A stretch of DNA of 64,000 bases from Cylindrotheca closterium (lineage: Eukaryota; Bacillariophyta; Bacillariophyceae; Bacillariales; Bacillariaceae). Below, piece after piece: positions 41,182-51,105 of this stretch. The stretch is taken from NCBI GenBank assembly GCA_933822405.4, contig CAKOGP040002424.1, positions 542,187-606,186 on the forward strand, in the 5' to 3' direction. A program made the translations under genes and the position numbers. Each line of letters begins with the position of its first letter. Position 1 is the first letter of the stretch. The notes beneath the pieces were generated by a model. The model was given only the letters and a program-made list of their open reading frames with translations, was not told the origin of the DNA and made no database searches.

Positions 41182-41800
41182 TTTAGGGCTATTGGTCACT
41201 ATCAAAGTGTTGTTATTCTCGTTTGTTACTGGAGTACTTCTGTGGATTGTTGGAAGCAAGACTCCAATGACGGGCGTTGTCGTCGGATGTGGCTTTGGAT
41301 CTTCATTGTTTCAAATGTATCGTGTCTTGAATCTGATGATGATGCGGTGGTATTGGAGACGCTGTACAATTCTACGTCAATGAGAATCCCGCGAACGATG
41401 GACGCGACCAAATTAATCTGTTCTTTATCACAATGTTGCTGTACGAGTACCGGTACATTATTCGCCTTTCATCTTGGTAAACTGTGGGTGCGTGCCCACA
41501 CTGTCTTGTTGTGTCGTTTTTGTACTGTCTGTAACATTAGTATCAGGTACCTGGTATTCGATCATGCCTCTTCCTTCCACAGAATGCCAAAAATGTGGAG
41601 ATTACTTCCTTGTTGATAATGCCCTTAGCTGGAGGATGGAGGGACGCGAAATCTTAATTTGTAGCATGTCAAACACGCAGAGGACTTTTAAATTACGTCC
41701 TTGCTAGAATTCGACCTGGCCATTTATAGCCTCGACCACATCATACGACCTTTCGTTGTGGCATCGGCACCCCAAATCCGTCACTTGAAGGCTTCCATGG
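41182..41800. other. Intergenic region between RING paralogues
   Basis: About 620 bp. A 124-codon plus-strand ORF is present but its Cys/Trp/Leu-rich product looks like a chance reading. No other feature seen. Confidence 0.5.
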
Positions 41801-44305
41801 TCACATCAAGTCTTCTTTCGAAGCATCATCTCCAGTTTCTTGCACTTCTGGTTGTTTCAATAGCTCATTATACTCGCTTCCTTGTACTGGGATATCCTCC
41901 ACGAGCATTGAATCAGAAGTAGTCGCATTAGGATCTTGAATATCGGAATCTGGTCGAGTGATGAAGGCTGTCTTGTCATTCTCTACCACTGGACTCTGTT
42001 GGGAACTTGTGTCCGCAATTTGTGGCTCGGCCTGGTATACAACTTCTTGGTCATCGTTCGCAATAGGTGCCTCAGAGATACTGGGCGCAGCAGAATGTGA
42101 CGATGATGATGATTCTCCAGCTGTCTCTTGTTTTGGCAAATTTGATGCTGATGATTGCTGGAATTCTAACTCTGTTGCGCTGTCAACCTGCGCCGGATCT
42201 CCCGATGATGCAGTTGTGGATTTGATACCATTGGATAATTTGACGGAAGCAGGGTTATCTTCTCCATCTGTTGGGCTGGACTCAATGCATTGGTTGGCAC
42301 CAGTGATAGTCTCCCCCACTGATTCCTCCCTTTCGTCGAACGATGCCCCCATCTCTTTTTCAGTCGCCGACAACGAATCATTCTGATCTTTATCACCAGC
42401 TTTTGCATCCTCGACTTCGCTCTTGAGAGGAAGTGATATGTCTTCCTCTGGCAACGTATTTCCATTTCGTCTTTCCACGTCATCACTGGGCGATGATTCC
42501 ACTCGATCGGCATCAGCTTCTGACTCTGTCGATTCGGGCAGATTCGATTCTACGCTGCTCGAATTAGCGCCAGCTCCTGACTCCTCCATTTCAGGAAGAT
42601 TCGATTCTAAATTGCTCGAACCAGCATCAGCTTCTGACGTCTTCATTTCAGGCAGACCAGATTCTACATTGCTCGAATTTTCAACCGATGCAGCAGCATC
42701 ATCATTATCAGGAAGGAGCATTTTACCCTCACCGATTTCAATGTCAATTCCATTGGACAGGGTATCATAGCTAGGGCTATCAAATCCATTGACAACGGCA
42801 TTGACTACTTGATCAGTCCCCGCTTCTGGATCCTCCACACTTATAGAGTATATTCCGCCAATTCCATTGTTTCCCCTGGATCTCTCGGCATCGCCTGCTG
42901 CAACACTACGATCCACCGAACGAGTAGCAGACTCCTCAATCGTGTCCACTCCACTGGAGTTCTCCAAACACCTAGAAAATGGCGCTGACTCTGCAGCTGT
43001 ATTATTACTTTCCTCGTCCTCATCTTCACCCATTACACTCTTTTTGCACATTGGACAGCATCCCTGTCGGCGAGTGAGCCATGGCAAAATGCACTCAGTA
43101 TGAAAGGCATGCCCACAAGGAAGCAATCGGATCTTTTCACCCGCCTCAAAGTCGTCAATGCAAATAGAGCATGAAGTACATGTGGTCCTGGGGCTTCCAT
43201 CTTCAGACGAAAGTTCGACAGGTTGCGAACTATGCAAGGTTACAGAAGTACGATCGACAATCTTGATCAAACGACCATCGTCCGCACACTCCTCTCGTTT
43301 GTCCAATGCATCATTGTCGTCTGAATCATCCGTCGAAACATCCGTCGCACCGGTATCATTAGCAGTGTCTTCCGAAGGAGGAGGTGGCTTGAAAACAATT
43401 TCTGGCAAGGCCATGACTTGTTCCCTCGTCATGATATCCGCAACTGGCTCTGCCTCTTGTGTCCCATGCGAGACGAACCAATATGCCATGGGCGGTGTAT
43501 ACAAGAAGCCAACAATCCGTCTATTTTCATTCCTCCTCAGCCGAATCCGACCACCTCCTGTCCACCACAAAAATATGGCCCGACAAAATGGCGACAGCAC
43601 CAAGAGTGCAAAGAGGACAATTCGGAACCAATAAAAGTTGGAAGAACCAATCCGATCCGTTGTGGTGCGTGTCTTGTCAAAGGGATTGGCGGCCGTCTCA
43701 ATAATCATTTCCAACATCCATCCATCACTTGAAGGTCCTAGAAAGTTGGATGTCTTTCCAGAGAGTGCTGAAAACTGTTGCATGTGCGCCAAAATGGCAG
43801 AACTCGTCCCTGTGGAAACTGCCGAAAAGGACATTTCGTCCAAGTCGTCCTTGTACGTTGTAGTATTGATGGGAGGATTCACTTTGAATATTTCATCCGG
43901 ATTGTTGGGATCGTTATTATAAAACACAATGAACCGCAGAAAGTTGGTGATTTTCTTGTGTATTTCCAAAGCAACCTCCACCTTTTGACCTGTTTCACAT
44001 CCTCCCAAACTGACCAAGAGAGCAACCGGCTTGCTTAACCGGGATGCTCTATCTAGATCCGACAGTGCAAAATTCGGAAAGGAACATAATTGGGTCTCAT
44101 CCATTGGAGGTGTCATGAAATTGGCATTGTAGCGGAGACGTTGATCGAGGATGTACCCAAAATCAGCCAGTTCTGCGCGGTACGACCAAGCTGGATTTTC
44201 CAAGAGTGTAATAATGGCTTCCTCCGCTTCTGTAAATGGTAGCAACGAAGACTGAATAAGCAGAATTGGGAGCCATATGGCTCGAACGAGAGATCGAGGG
44301 ATCAT
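41801..44305 (-). CDS. PA-TM-RING-type membrane E3 ubiquitin ligase, copy 2
   Basis: 834 aa from the ATG at 44305 (an upstream in-frame ATG at 44353 adds 16 polar residues). Paralogue of the adjacent gene: signal peptide (LVRAIWLPILLIQSSLLPF), PA-like luminal segment (VALLVSLGGCETGQKVEVAL, then FIVFYNNDPNN), one transmembrane helix before LWWTGGGRIRL, and a RING-H2 with CSICIDDFEAGEKIRLLPCG and PWLTRRQGCCPMC. The RING and luminal parts are clearly alike between copies. The difference is the C-terminus: about 400 extra acidic Ser/Glu/Asp-rich residues with an internal 19-residue repeat. Same inferred role in membrane-protein ubiquitination. Confidence 0.9.
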   Translation of the reverse strand: MIPRSLVRAIWLPILLIQSSLLPFTEAEEAIITLLENPAWSYRAELADFGYILDQRLRYNANFMTPPMDETQLCSFPNFALSDLDRASRLSKPVALLVSLGGCETGQKVEVALEIHKKITNFLRFIVFYNNDPNNPDEIFKVNPPINTTTYKDDLDEMSFSAVSTGTSSAILAHMQQFSALSGKTSNFLGPSSDGWMLEMIIETAANPFDKTRTTTDRIGSSNFYWFRIVLFALLVLSPFCRAIFLWWTGGGRIRLRRNENRRIVGFLYTPPMAYWFVSHGTQEAEPVADIMTREQVMALPEIVFKPPPPSEDTANDTGATDVSTDDSDDNDALDKREECADDGRLIKIVDRTSVTLHSSQPVELSSEDGSPRTTCTSCSICIDDFEAGEKIRLLPCGHAFHTECILPWLTRRQGCCPMCKKSVMGEDEDEESNNTAAESAPFSRCLENSSGVDTIEESATRSVDRSVAAGDAERSRGNNGIGGIYSISVEDPEAGTDQVVNAVVNGFDSPSYDTLSNGIDIEIGEGKMLLPDNDDAAASVENSSNVESGLPEMKTSEADAGSSNLESNLPEMEESGAGANSSSVESNLPESTESEADADRVESSPSDDVERRNGNTLPEEDISLPLKSEVEDAKAGDKDQNDSLSATEKEMGASFDEREESVGETITGANQCIESSPTDGEDNPASVKLSNGIKSTTASSGDPAQVDSATELEFQQSSASNLPKQETAGESSSSSHSAAPSISEAPIANDDQEVVYQAEPQIADTSSQQSPVVENDKTAFITRPDSDIQDPNATTSDSMLVEDIPVQGSEYNELLKQPEVQETGDDASKEDLM
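42541..42690 (-). repeat. 57-nt tandem repeat in the tail of RING copy 2
   Basis: Units begin at about 42541, 42598 and 42655, each 57 nt and in frame, coding variants of SSNLESNLPEMEESGAGAN. A further degenerate unit may lie to the left. It extends the disordered acidic tail. Confidence 0.85.
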
Positions 44306-44942
44306 CTCAAATGCTTTTTTGGTTGACGTCCGTTGGAGTGATAATGAAAGCAATACTTCTGTATTTTGCCAGAGGTCTTAACGACCGACGGGCGGACTGA
44401 CTCAGTCATTCGAAGGAATCATCATCAAATGGTTGAATTAATAGCATTGGTAGACAGCCAGACGGTATACGTGCGATCCGTTCGATCTCAAAATTTGCCA
44501 TTGCTACAGCAAGATTTGCCATGGTACATTTGATGTGTGTGTGTGCTACCAACAGTCGATTTGAAAGAAAATGTTCTTTGTGTTCTTGCATTGCAACAAT
44601 TGATCTAAGTGCAATCCATGAAATCGCAGTAAAGAAATCAAAAACGTAAACGTAAACCTTTCACTTCTAACGTGAATTGATTGATCCATTCGACTATTAT
44701 AAAATCCGGGTGTTCCCATCCTACACGTCATCTGCTCCTCACAATAGGAGGGATATCTTTTATGGTACGATGATTAATCGTTGAATTTGGAGGACTATAT
44801 AGCCAAGGGGTAATGACCGGAATCACCAAAGTCGATTGGCATTTGTTGGTATTCCAAAAAAAAACGGCTAGATTCCCGCTGGATTTGAAACCTTTGTAGC
44901 AGGGAGCACCCCAAGTCTTATCCCAGCACCACCCACTACAGC
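44306..44942. other. Divergent intergenic region, RING copy 2 / allantoinase
   Basis: About 640 bp with no supported gene. TGACTCA at about 44399-44405 resembles a bZIP site. A TATTATAAAATCC stretch at about 44694-44706 is TATA-like but about 240 bp from the nearest start codon. Confidence 0.5.
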
Positions 44943-46482
44943 ATGATGGAAGAAAGCGGCGATTTATTGAGTATGGCTAGCCCCGCCCCCGCAACCACTG
45001 AAGCAACTCCCGCTCCTTCTTCCTTCGCCAAGGTCGGCCATGAAAATGACGGCAAATCCAAGTATGGGTTTCGTGACGTTGTCGGATATGGAAAGAGACC
45101 GGTCGTGCCTCATTGGCCTAACAAGGCCAAGGTTGCTCTCAACTTTGTCATTAACTACGAAGAGGGAGGAGAAAGATGCATCTTGCACGGAGATGATGCC
45201 AGTGAACACTTGCTGTCCGACATTCCTGGAGCTACTCCCGAAGGTACGACTTGAACAATGACAGTATACTTGTTAATCCTATACAGTATTATCATATGTA
45301 ATACGTGCGTGTATTGGATTTCTTTAGCATCATGCATCAGTATGACTGACTCACAATTTCCCTTTTGCAACTTTCACTATCTATTTCTTATTGTCTACAG
45401 TTGGCGGCAGAAACCTGAACATGGAAAGCATGTACGATTATGGTTCCCGGGTAGGATTCTGGAGGCTGCACCGCCTCTTTACGGCCAAGAAACTCCCTGT
45501 CACTGTCTTTGCCGTCGGTATGGCTCTTGAGCGCAACATTGAAGCCTGTGGTGCCATGAAGGAAGCTGATTGGGAAGTTTCTTCTCACGGATACCGTTGG
45601 ATCGACCATTCGAAGATTGATGAAAAAACCGAACGAGAATACCTGGCCAAAACCATTGAAATTCACCAAAACTTGCTCGGCAAGCGTCCTTTTGGATTCT
45701 ACCAGGGCAAGCCCAGCGAAAATACCCGTCGTTTGGTCATTGAAGAAGGAGGATTTTTGTACGATTCCGATTCCTATGCTGACGATTTGCCCTACTGGAC
45801 CATGGACTATGCGGAAGGCCGCCCCCATTTGATCATTCCATACACCTTGACGGAAAATGACATGAAATTTACCAATGGTGGATGGTCTGCCGATGAGGAC
45901 TTTGCCAATCACTTGAAGGAGACTTTGCGGTTCCTAGTGGAAGAAGGCCGAGCTGGCCAACCTAAAATGATGACGGTCGGTCTGCACTGTCGTTTGTCGC
46001 GACCGGGACGAATTGCCGCCTTGGAGAAGTTTGTTGACTTTGCCAAGTCTTATGGAAGAGATGTCTGGGTCTGTACCAGAGAACAAGTGGCCAACCACTG
46101 GTATGAAAACCACTTGCCACGTGGTGTTGGAAACCCAATCAAGCCCTCTTCGTTTGCTCAAGGAACTGCCAGCAGTTTCTTGGGTGGCCTTGGTCAGGTT
46201 GGCGGCGGATACGGCGGAGGTCCAGACCCCGTCCCCGCGTACCCCACTGGAAATACTTCGTATGGAAGCAATTCAGGCGGCTATGGAAGTAATTCAGGAG
46301 GATATGGAAGCAGACCATCCTATGGAAGCAGCGGCGGTAACGCATCCAGTTCCTCCTTTAGCAACCCCGCCAGCAAATTTTCATACTTGGGCAACCTTAC
46401 TGCACCAAGAGATTCCTCGGCAGAGGACAAGAGCAATTCAATCAAGGCTGCTGCCCAAGTTCCAGATGGAGATATTATCTAA
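44943..46482 (+). CDS. puuE: PuuE-type allantoinase (polysaccharide-deacetylase fold)
   Basis: Two exons, 44943-45243 and 45401-46482, join in frame to 460 aa. The core (about 40-365) follows the metal-independent allantoinase PuuE: YGFRDVVGYGKRP, LNFVINYEEGGERC, HLLSDIPGA, the splice-spanning NMESMYDYGSRVGFWRL, FAVGMALERN, SSHGYRWIDH, SENTRRLVIEEGGFLYDSD and GLHCRLSRPGR. It should open allantoin to allantoate in purine-nitrogen breakdown, so it bears on nitrogen salvage. Unusual features are an N-terminal Ala/Pro-rich extension of about 35 residues and a Gly/Ser/Tyr/Asn-rich C-terminal extension of about 95 residues (SYGSNSGGYGS repeats), neither found in bacterial PuuE. No leader; probably cytosolic. 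Confidence 0.9.
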
Positions 46483-46987
46483 TAAGGATTTTTTGTTTGG
46501 TTTGGTTTGATTTGATGCTTTGGTCAGGGGATGGTGCTGTGCTTTGGAAAGATGTATATACATATATGTACGTTACACTTCTTTTCGGCGCTTCTGTTTT
46601 AAAAAAATGAAGAATAAAGAGCTTTCCTTTTTTAATTATTTGCTTCTGCTGTTGTCGGCAACAGCCTTTCTTTGCTAGTTTTTCAGCAGGATTTTTATTG
46701 AAAACATCTGATAGTGGCTTTAATTAAATTGATCTGTTATTTAGAAATGCTTCAAAACAACGAAAGTGATTGTTGCCCTAGCACTATTGTTACTAAAGTG
46801 AAAGAAGATAGAGGAGATCCATGAAACTAGGCTTGCCCACAGAGAAATCTACTTTGTTCCTTTCACTCTCACCTTTATCATACTTTTTTAATGCATGCCA
46901 TATGACAGTTCTAGATTTAAGATTTTTTAAGCAGCAAGTGAAACAAGTGAGCAATCAAAGGGTCAACCTCTTGCGTATCGTCATTCC
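46483..46987. other. Convergent intergenic region
   Basis: About 500 bp of AT-rich 3' flanks between allantoinase and the VOC gene. A short TATATACATATATG run lies near 46554-46567. No gene seen. Confidence 0.55.
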
Positions 46988-47368
46988 TTAATTCAGGTCC
47001 GCAAAGAGATCAATTGGGTTTCCATCCGGATCCTTGATGGAAGCATAACGTTGACCCCAAAAGGCATCGTATGGAGCCTTGGTACCAACATATCCAGACT
47101 TGATGACACTGTCATAGACTTTATTGACCTCGGCAGCAGATTCTTGCTTGAAACACAAGGTCATTCCAGAGCCAGTTGGTTTGACAAAATCAGGGTTGAT
47201 TTTCTTCATGAGATCTTCGGAATCAAGCATAAGACGAAGGCCAGTGGGAGTGGTAGCCTCCAAGTGTTCGGGACCACCAGCACTTTGGAACTCAAGTCCA
47301 AGCAGACCGTAGAACTTTGTAGACTGCTTCAAGTCTCCGCAAACGATTCCAACGGCATCTAAAATCAT
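46988..47368 (-). CDS. VOC-superfamily (glyoxalase/bleomycin-resistance-like) protein
   Basis: 126 aa, a single vicinal-oxygen-chelate module made of two beta-alpha-beta-beta-beta units. Visible: VGIVCGDLKQSTKFYGLLGLEF at the start, HLEATTPTGLRLMLDSED in the middle, MTLCFK, then GQRYASIKDPDGNPIDLFADL at the end, where the terminal Asp/Glu region normally binds metal. Function in this superfamily ranges from glyoxalase to dioxygenase, epimerase and drug binding, so the substrate is unknown. No leader. It is divergent from VPS34 across about 260 bp. Confidence 0.85.
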   Translation of the reverse strand: MILDAVGIVCGDLKQSTKFYGLLGLEFQSAGGPEHLEATTPTGLRLMLDSEDLMKKINPDFVKPTGSGMTLCFKQESAAEVNKVYDSVIKSGYVGTKAPYDAFWGQRYASIKDPDGNPIDLFADLN

Positions 47369-47631
47369 GTTTGAGGTTGCTTCAATGTTTGAAATGTATG
47401 GTCAACTGCTGGATTTGCAAATTTATGGCACAGTACTGTAGCAATAAAGGAAACTTCGTGCCAAATGAAGCTAACAGTCCAGTCGACGGAGTCGAATCCT
47501 GAGATTCACAGAACTTATTTTGAAATCAATCGTTGCATCAACAATAAGACACAAAGAGAGACGTGTCTTCCCAAAAGTAGGAGCATTCGACCCCATATCC
47601 ACGAGCGAGCCTCCTGGAACAGAACCTCAAA

Positions 47632-50600
47632 ATGCCAATTCGAACAAATGTCATGGGAATGCCACCCACGACATCTGGACCAGCGGGCATGTCAGACGAA
47701 AAGAGCAATTGGGTGAACGTGGCATGGATGCCACATTCTTGCTTGTCCCAGACTTCCCACCTTTGCTTGTCGGTCCGATCTGTGTTGACATTAATGGAAC
47801 AGCACTGCGAAATTGAAGAATGGCAAGTCCGCGTGACGGTTCACGGGGCGGCTGGGTTGTCTTTAGTTCCCGTGGCAACCACAACGTCTACTGCTCCACG
47901 TTTGTTGATCAAAGACTTTTGGCAATCCCATGAAAATGGAATGTTTGACAAGGATGCCGAGTGGCTACCATTAGTGTCCTCTGCTTCTCATATTTGCAAA
48001 TTTGATTCCGTCATTCATATTCCCATTCGATGGCGGGATCTTCCGCGGGATGCCTATTTGTTGTTTGAAGTTTTGGGGTATTGCGACAAAGTGGTAAGTA
48101 CATGTGTCATGTGTGCTTTAGGGAAGCCGAAAGTGATGGGACACGATCCTCTGATTTCGTCAATCTTCAATCTAATCAATCGTCGTGTGTCTATTTCATA
48201 AATATTTGCAGCTCTATCAATCCATTATGCCCATGTTTGACGCATACGGCAAGATGCAGTCGGGTCTTACTAAGCTAGATCTCACACCACCATCCCACGG
48301 AATGGATAGATTCAATGAAGGATTGCTGCCGCCCCCACAAAAAGGAGACAATACAGAATGGCAAATAGATGACCCAGTCTGGAAGGCATCCAAGATTTTG
48401 GATCAACTAGAACGAATGGAAAAGAGTAAAGCTGATGCGACGACGAATCGAGGAGGATTTAAGACCTTTGGGGAGATTCAAAGCGTCCCATGGCTGGACA
48501 AAATGACCAAAGATTATTGTGAACAAACGCTGAGTGAAGCAAGGGCCGAAAATGAGGTAAATTGCGAATGACGACTCCGGCAATTCTGTTCAAGATTTCA
48601 AAAGGTTCAGTGTTTCTCACCAATGTCCAATGTTTCTGCGCACTTTAGCAGTATCGACCAGTGTATGACACAGATACGGTATCTGCACATTTGATTGTAG
48701 AGCTACCAACATATGACGTTCCAGTGATGCACGAAGAGACGTAGGTGTTCGTTCAATCTGTGTTTACACATGAGGTCTTCTTGTCAGTTGTGTTTTCTAA
48801 TGGTCTCTTTTGTTATTTTCAGATTTTACCCTGTCGCGCAGCACGGCCCATCGGGAACTGTCACACCTCTTGACTTGGCTCTTTACCAACAACGAAAAGT
48901 TCCTGCTGGAAAGCCATCACAATTCCATCCACTTCGAGCGGTTCCGTTTCTAGATTATGAAAATGAAAATGACAACCCGGTGGAAGACAAGTACCGTGCA
49001 CTAGCACACGACTTGTTGCGGGGGTTGGTGGATCCTGCACTCAAGCCAGATCGGGTTCAACGAGATCAATTGGCTGCAATTATAGCCTCTCCATCACATC
49101 AGCCAACGCGAGAAGAAAAGGATTTGCTATGGAGATTCCGATTCAGTCTCGTGGACAATCGTCGCGCTTTGGCCAAATTCTTGTTGGCTGTGGAATGGAC
49201 GGTTGAAAGCGAAGTTGTTCAAGCCGCTGAATTGCTGGAGCAATGGAGAAAGAGAAGTCCGATTATGGTTACTGATGCATTGAAATTGCTCGGCAAACAA
49301 GTCGCCTATCAAACCAACCTTGTGCGGGCATATGCCATTGACACACTCGCTGCAGCACCCGATGAAGAACTTAGTCTCTATCTGTTGCAGTTGGTCCAAG
49401 CTTTGAAATTTGAAAATATACAAGAGACGGGATCGAACACTATGACGCAAGAGTCGGAAGCGTCATTGGCAAATTTCCTCATTCTCCGAGCGGCGAAGAA
49501 CATACAGCTAGCTACCTATCTCTATTGGTAAGAAACGAAGAAAAGTTATGCTTGAATATGGGCACCGAGGCAGTCTTCTAATATTTGTTCTACTTTTATT
49601 CCCAGGTATCTCAAGGTCGAACTGCAAGATCCAACACATGGCGCCAGATACACCGAGGTTTTTTCACAGTTGGAATTGGTCCTCGCGCAAACACCATTCA
49701 CAAGATCAAAGAAACGTGAACAGAAATCATTGCTGGATGCCAGTACTCCAATGAAGAAAGTTGAAAAAGCAGCTGAGGAAATGGTAGCTGTTCCGTTTAA
49801 GAACATTGTTGATTCCGTTTCCAAAAAGGTTGACAAAGTATCCAAAAAGATTGGGTCGTCATTGAAATTGACTGACTTGGAATCACAGGCCATAGACGGG
49901 TCACTGAATAAGAAGGGCGCAAAAAGCGTTTGGGATGTACTTAAAGCCCAAGATGTCTTTATTTCTGGTGTCATGGATGCGCAATTATCTTGTGGTAGTA
50001 AGGGAAAGAAAGATGCAAAAGAAGCTCATATTCGGTCAGTTCTATCCAAAGAGGGTTACGACAAGAACCACACTCGGGATTCCTTCCCACTACCCTGTGC
50101 TCCAGAGGTTCAAGTACATGGATTGAATTCGCAAACAGCAAAGATATTCAAATCTGCCGTGTACCCAGCCCTGATCGAGTTTCACATCGAGTCGATCGCT
50201 GCCAAGGGAGACTTTGGAATGGAGTCATCACAAAAGGACACTTCAAGAAGCAAATATGCCGGACAGAACCCACTCGCACATCAATCAATATACAAGGTCA
50301 TTGTAAAGACTGGAGACGATCTTCGTCAAGATCAGCTCGCAATGATGATGATCAAACTGATGGATGGACTCTTGAAACGCGCATCTCTCGACCTTTGTCT
50401 AACCCCATACTCCATTATTGCAACTTCTCCAACATCAGGATTGGTGGAATTCGTTGGTGGTTCAATGCCCGTCTCTGCGGTTCTTGCAAACCATAACAAC
50501 TCAGTTATGCAGTACTTTCAAGCTGTAGCACCTCAGAAAGGAGCAAAGTACGACATTCGTCCGGACGTGCTGTCTTCGTATATTCGAAGTTGCGCAGGGT

Positions 50601-51079
50601 ACTGTGTCTTGACTTACATTCTGGGAGTTGGTGATCGCCATCTTGATAACATTCTGATATGCAAGACAGGACACTTCTTCCATATTGATTTCGGATTCAT
50701 GTTTGGCCGAGACCCCAAACCGTTGCCACCAGCGTTCAGACTCACAAGAGAAATGGTGGAAGGGATGGGAGGACTTGAGTCGACAGAATATAGACAGTTC
50801 TGTTCTCTGGCTTGTCAGGCGTTTAACGCGTTGAGGAAAAACGCTGGATTGGTTCTCAATCTTTTGTCGTTGATGAGCGATGCAGGAATTGAGGACTTGT
50901 CAAACAATCCCTCTGCTGATCCAGAAGGTGTCATTGCAAAGGTCGAGGAGAGATTCCGGCTAGATTTGACAGACGAACAAGCGGAGCGCTTCTTCTTGAA
51001 TCTAATCGGGGAAACTCTGGCTGCGATTGCACCAAGAGTCATGGATGTTTTCCACTCAATTGCAGTAGCACGTCGATAA
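47632..51079 (+). CDS. VPS34: Class III phosphatidylinositol 3-kinase VPS34
   Basis: Five exons, 47632-48093, 48212-48556, 48652-48740, 48823-49527 and 49606-51079, join in frame to 1024 aa; all introns are GT-AG (78-118 bp). The protein makes PI3P on endosomes and autophagosomes. Order: C2 domain (about 50-330, with IPIRWRDLPRDAYLLFEVLG), PIK helical domain (about 385-560, LLWRFRFSLVDNRRALAKFLL, LAKQVAYQTNLVRAYAID-like helices), a Lys-rich linker, and the kinase (about 700-1015) with GDDLRQDQLAMMMI, catalytic loop GVGDRHLDN and activation segment DFGFMFGRDPKPLPP. The start is the least sure part; no better upstream ATG is visible. The stop lies 26 bp from that of convergent ORC5. Confidence 0.94.
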
Positions 51080-51105
51080 TCCATAGCTATTATTTTTGGC
51101 TCGAT

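Noticed and set aside
41242..41616. 124-codon ORF between the two RING genes
   Set aside because: Cys/Trp/Leu-rich with no domain or codon pattern like neighbours; probably chance.
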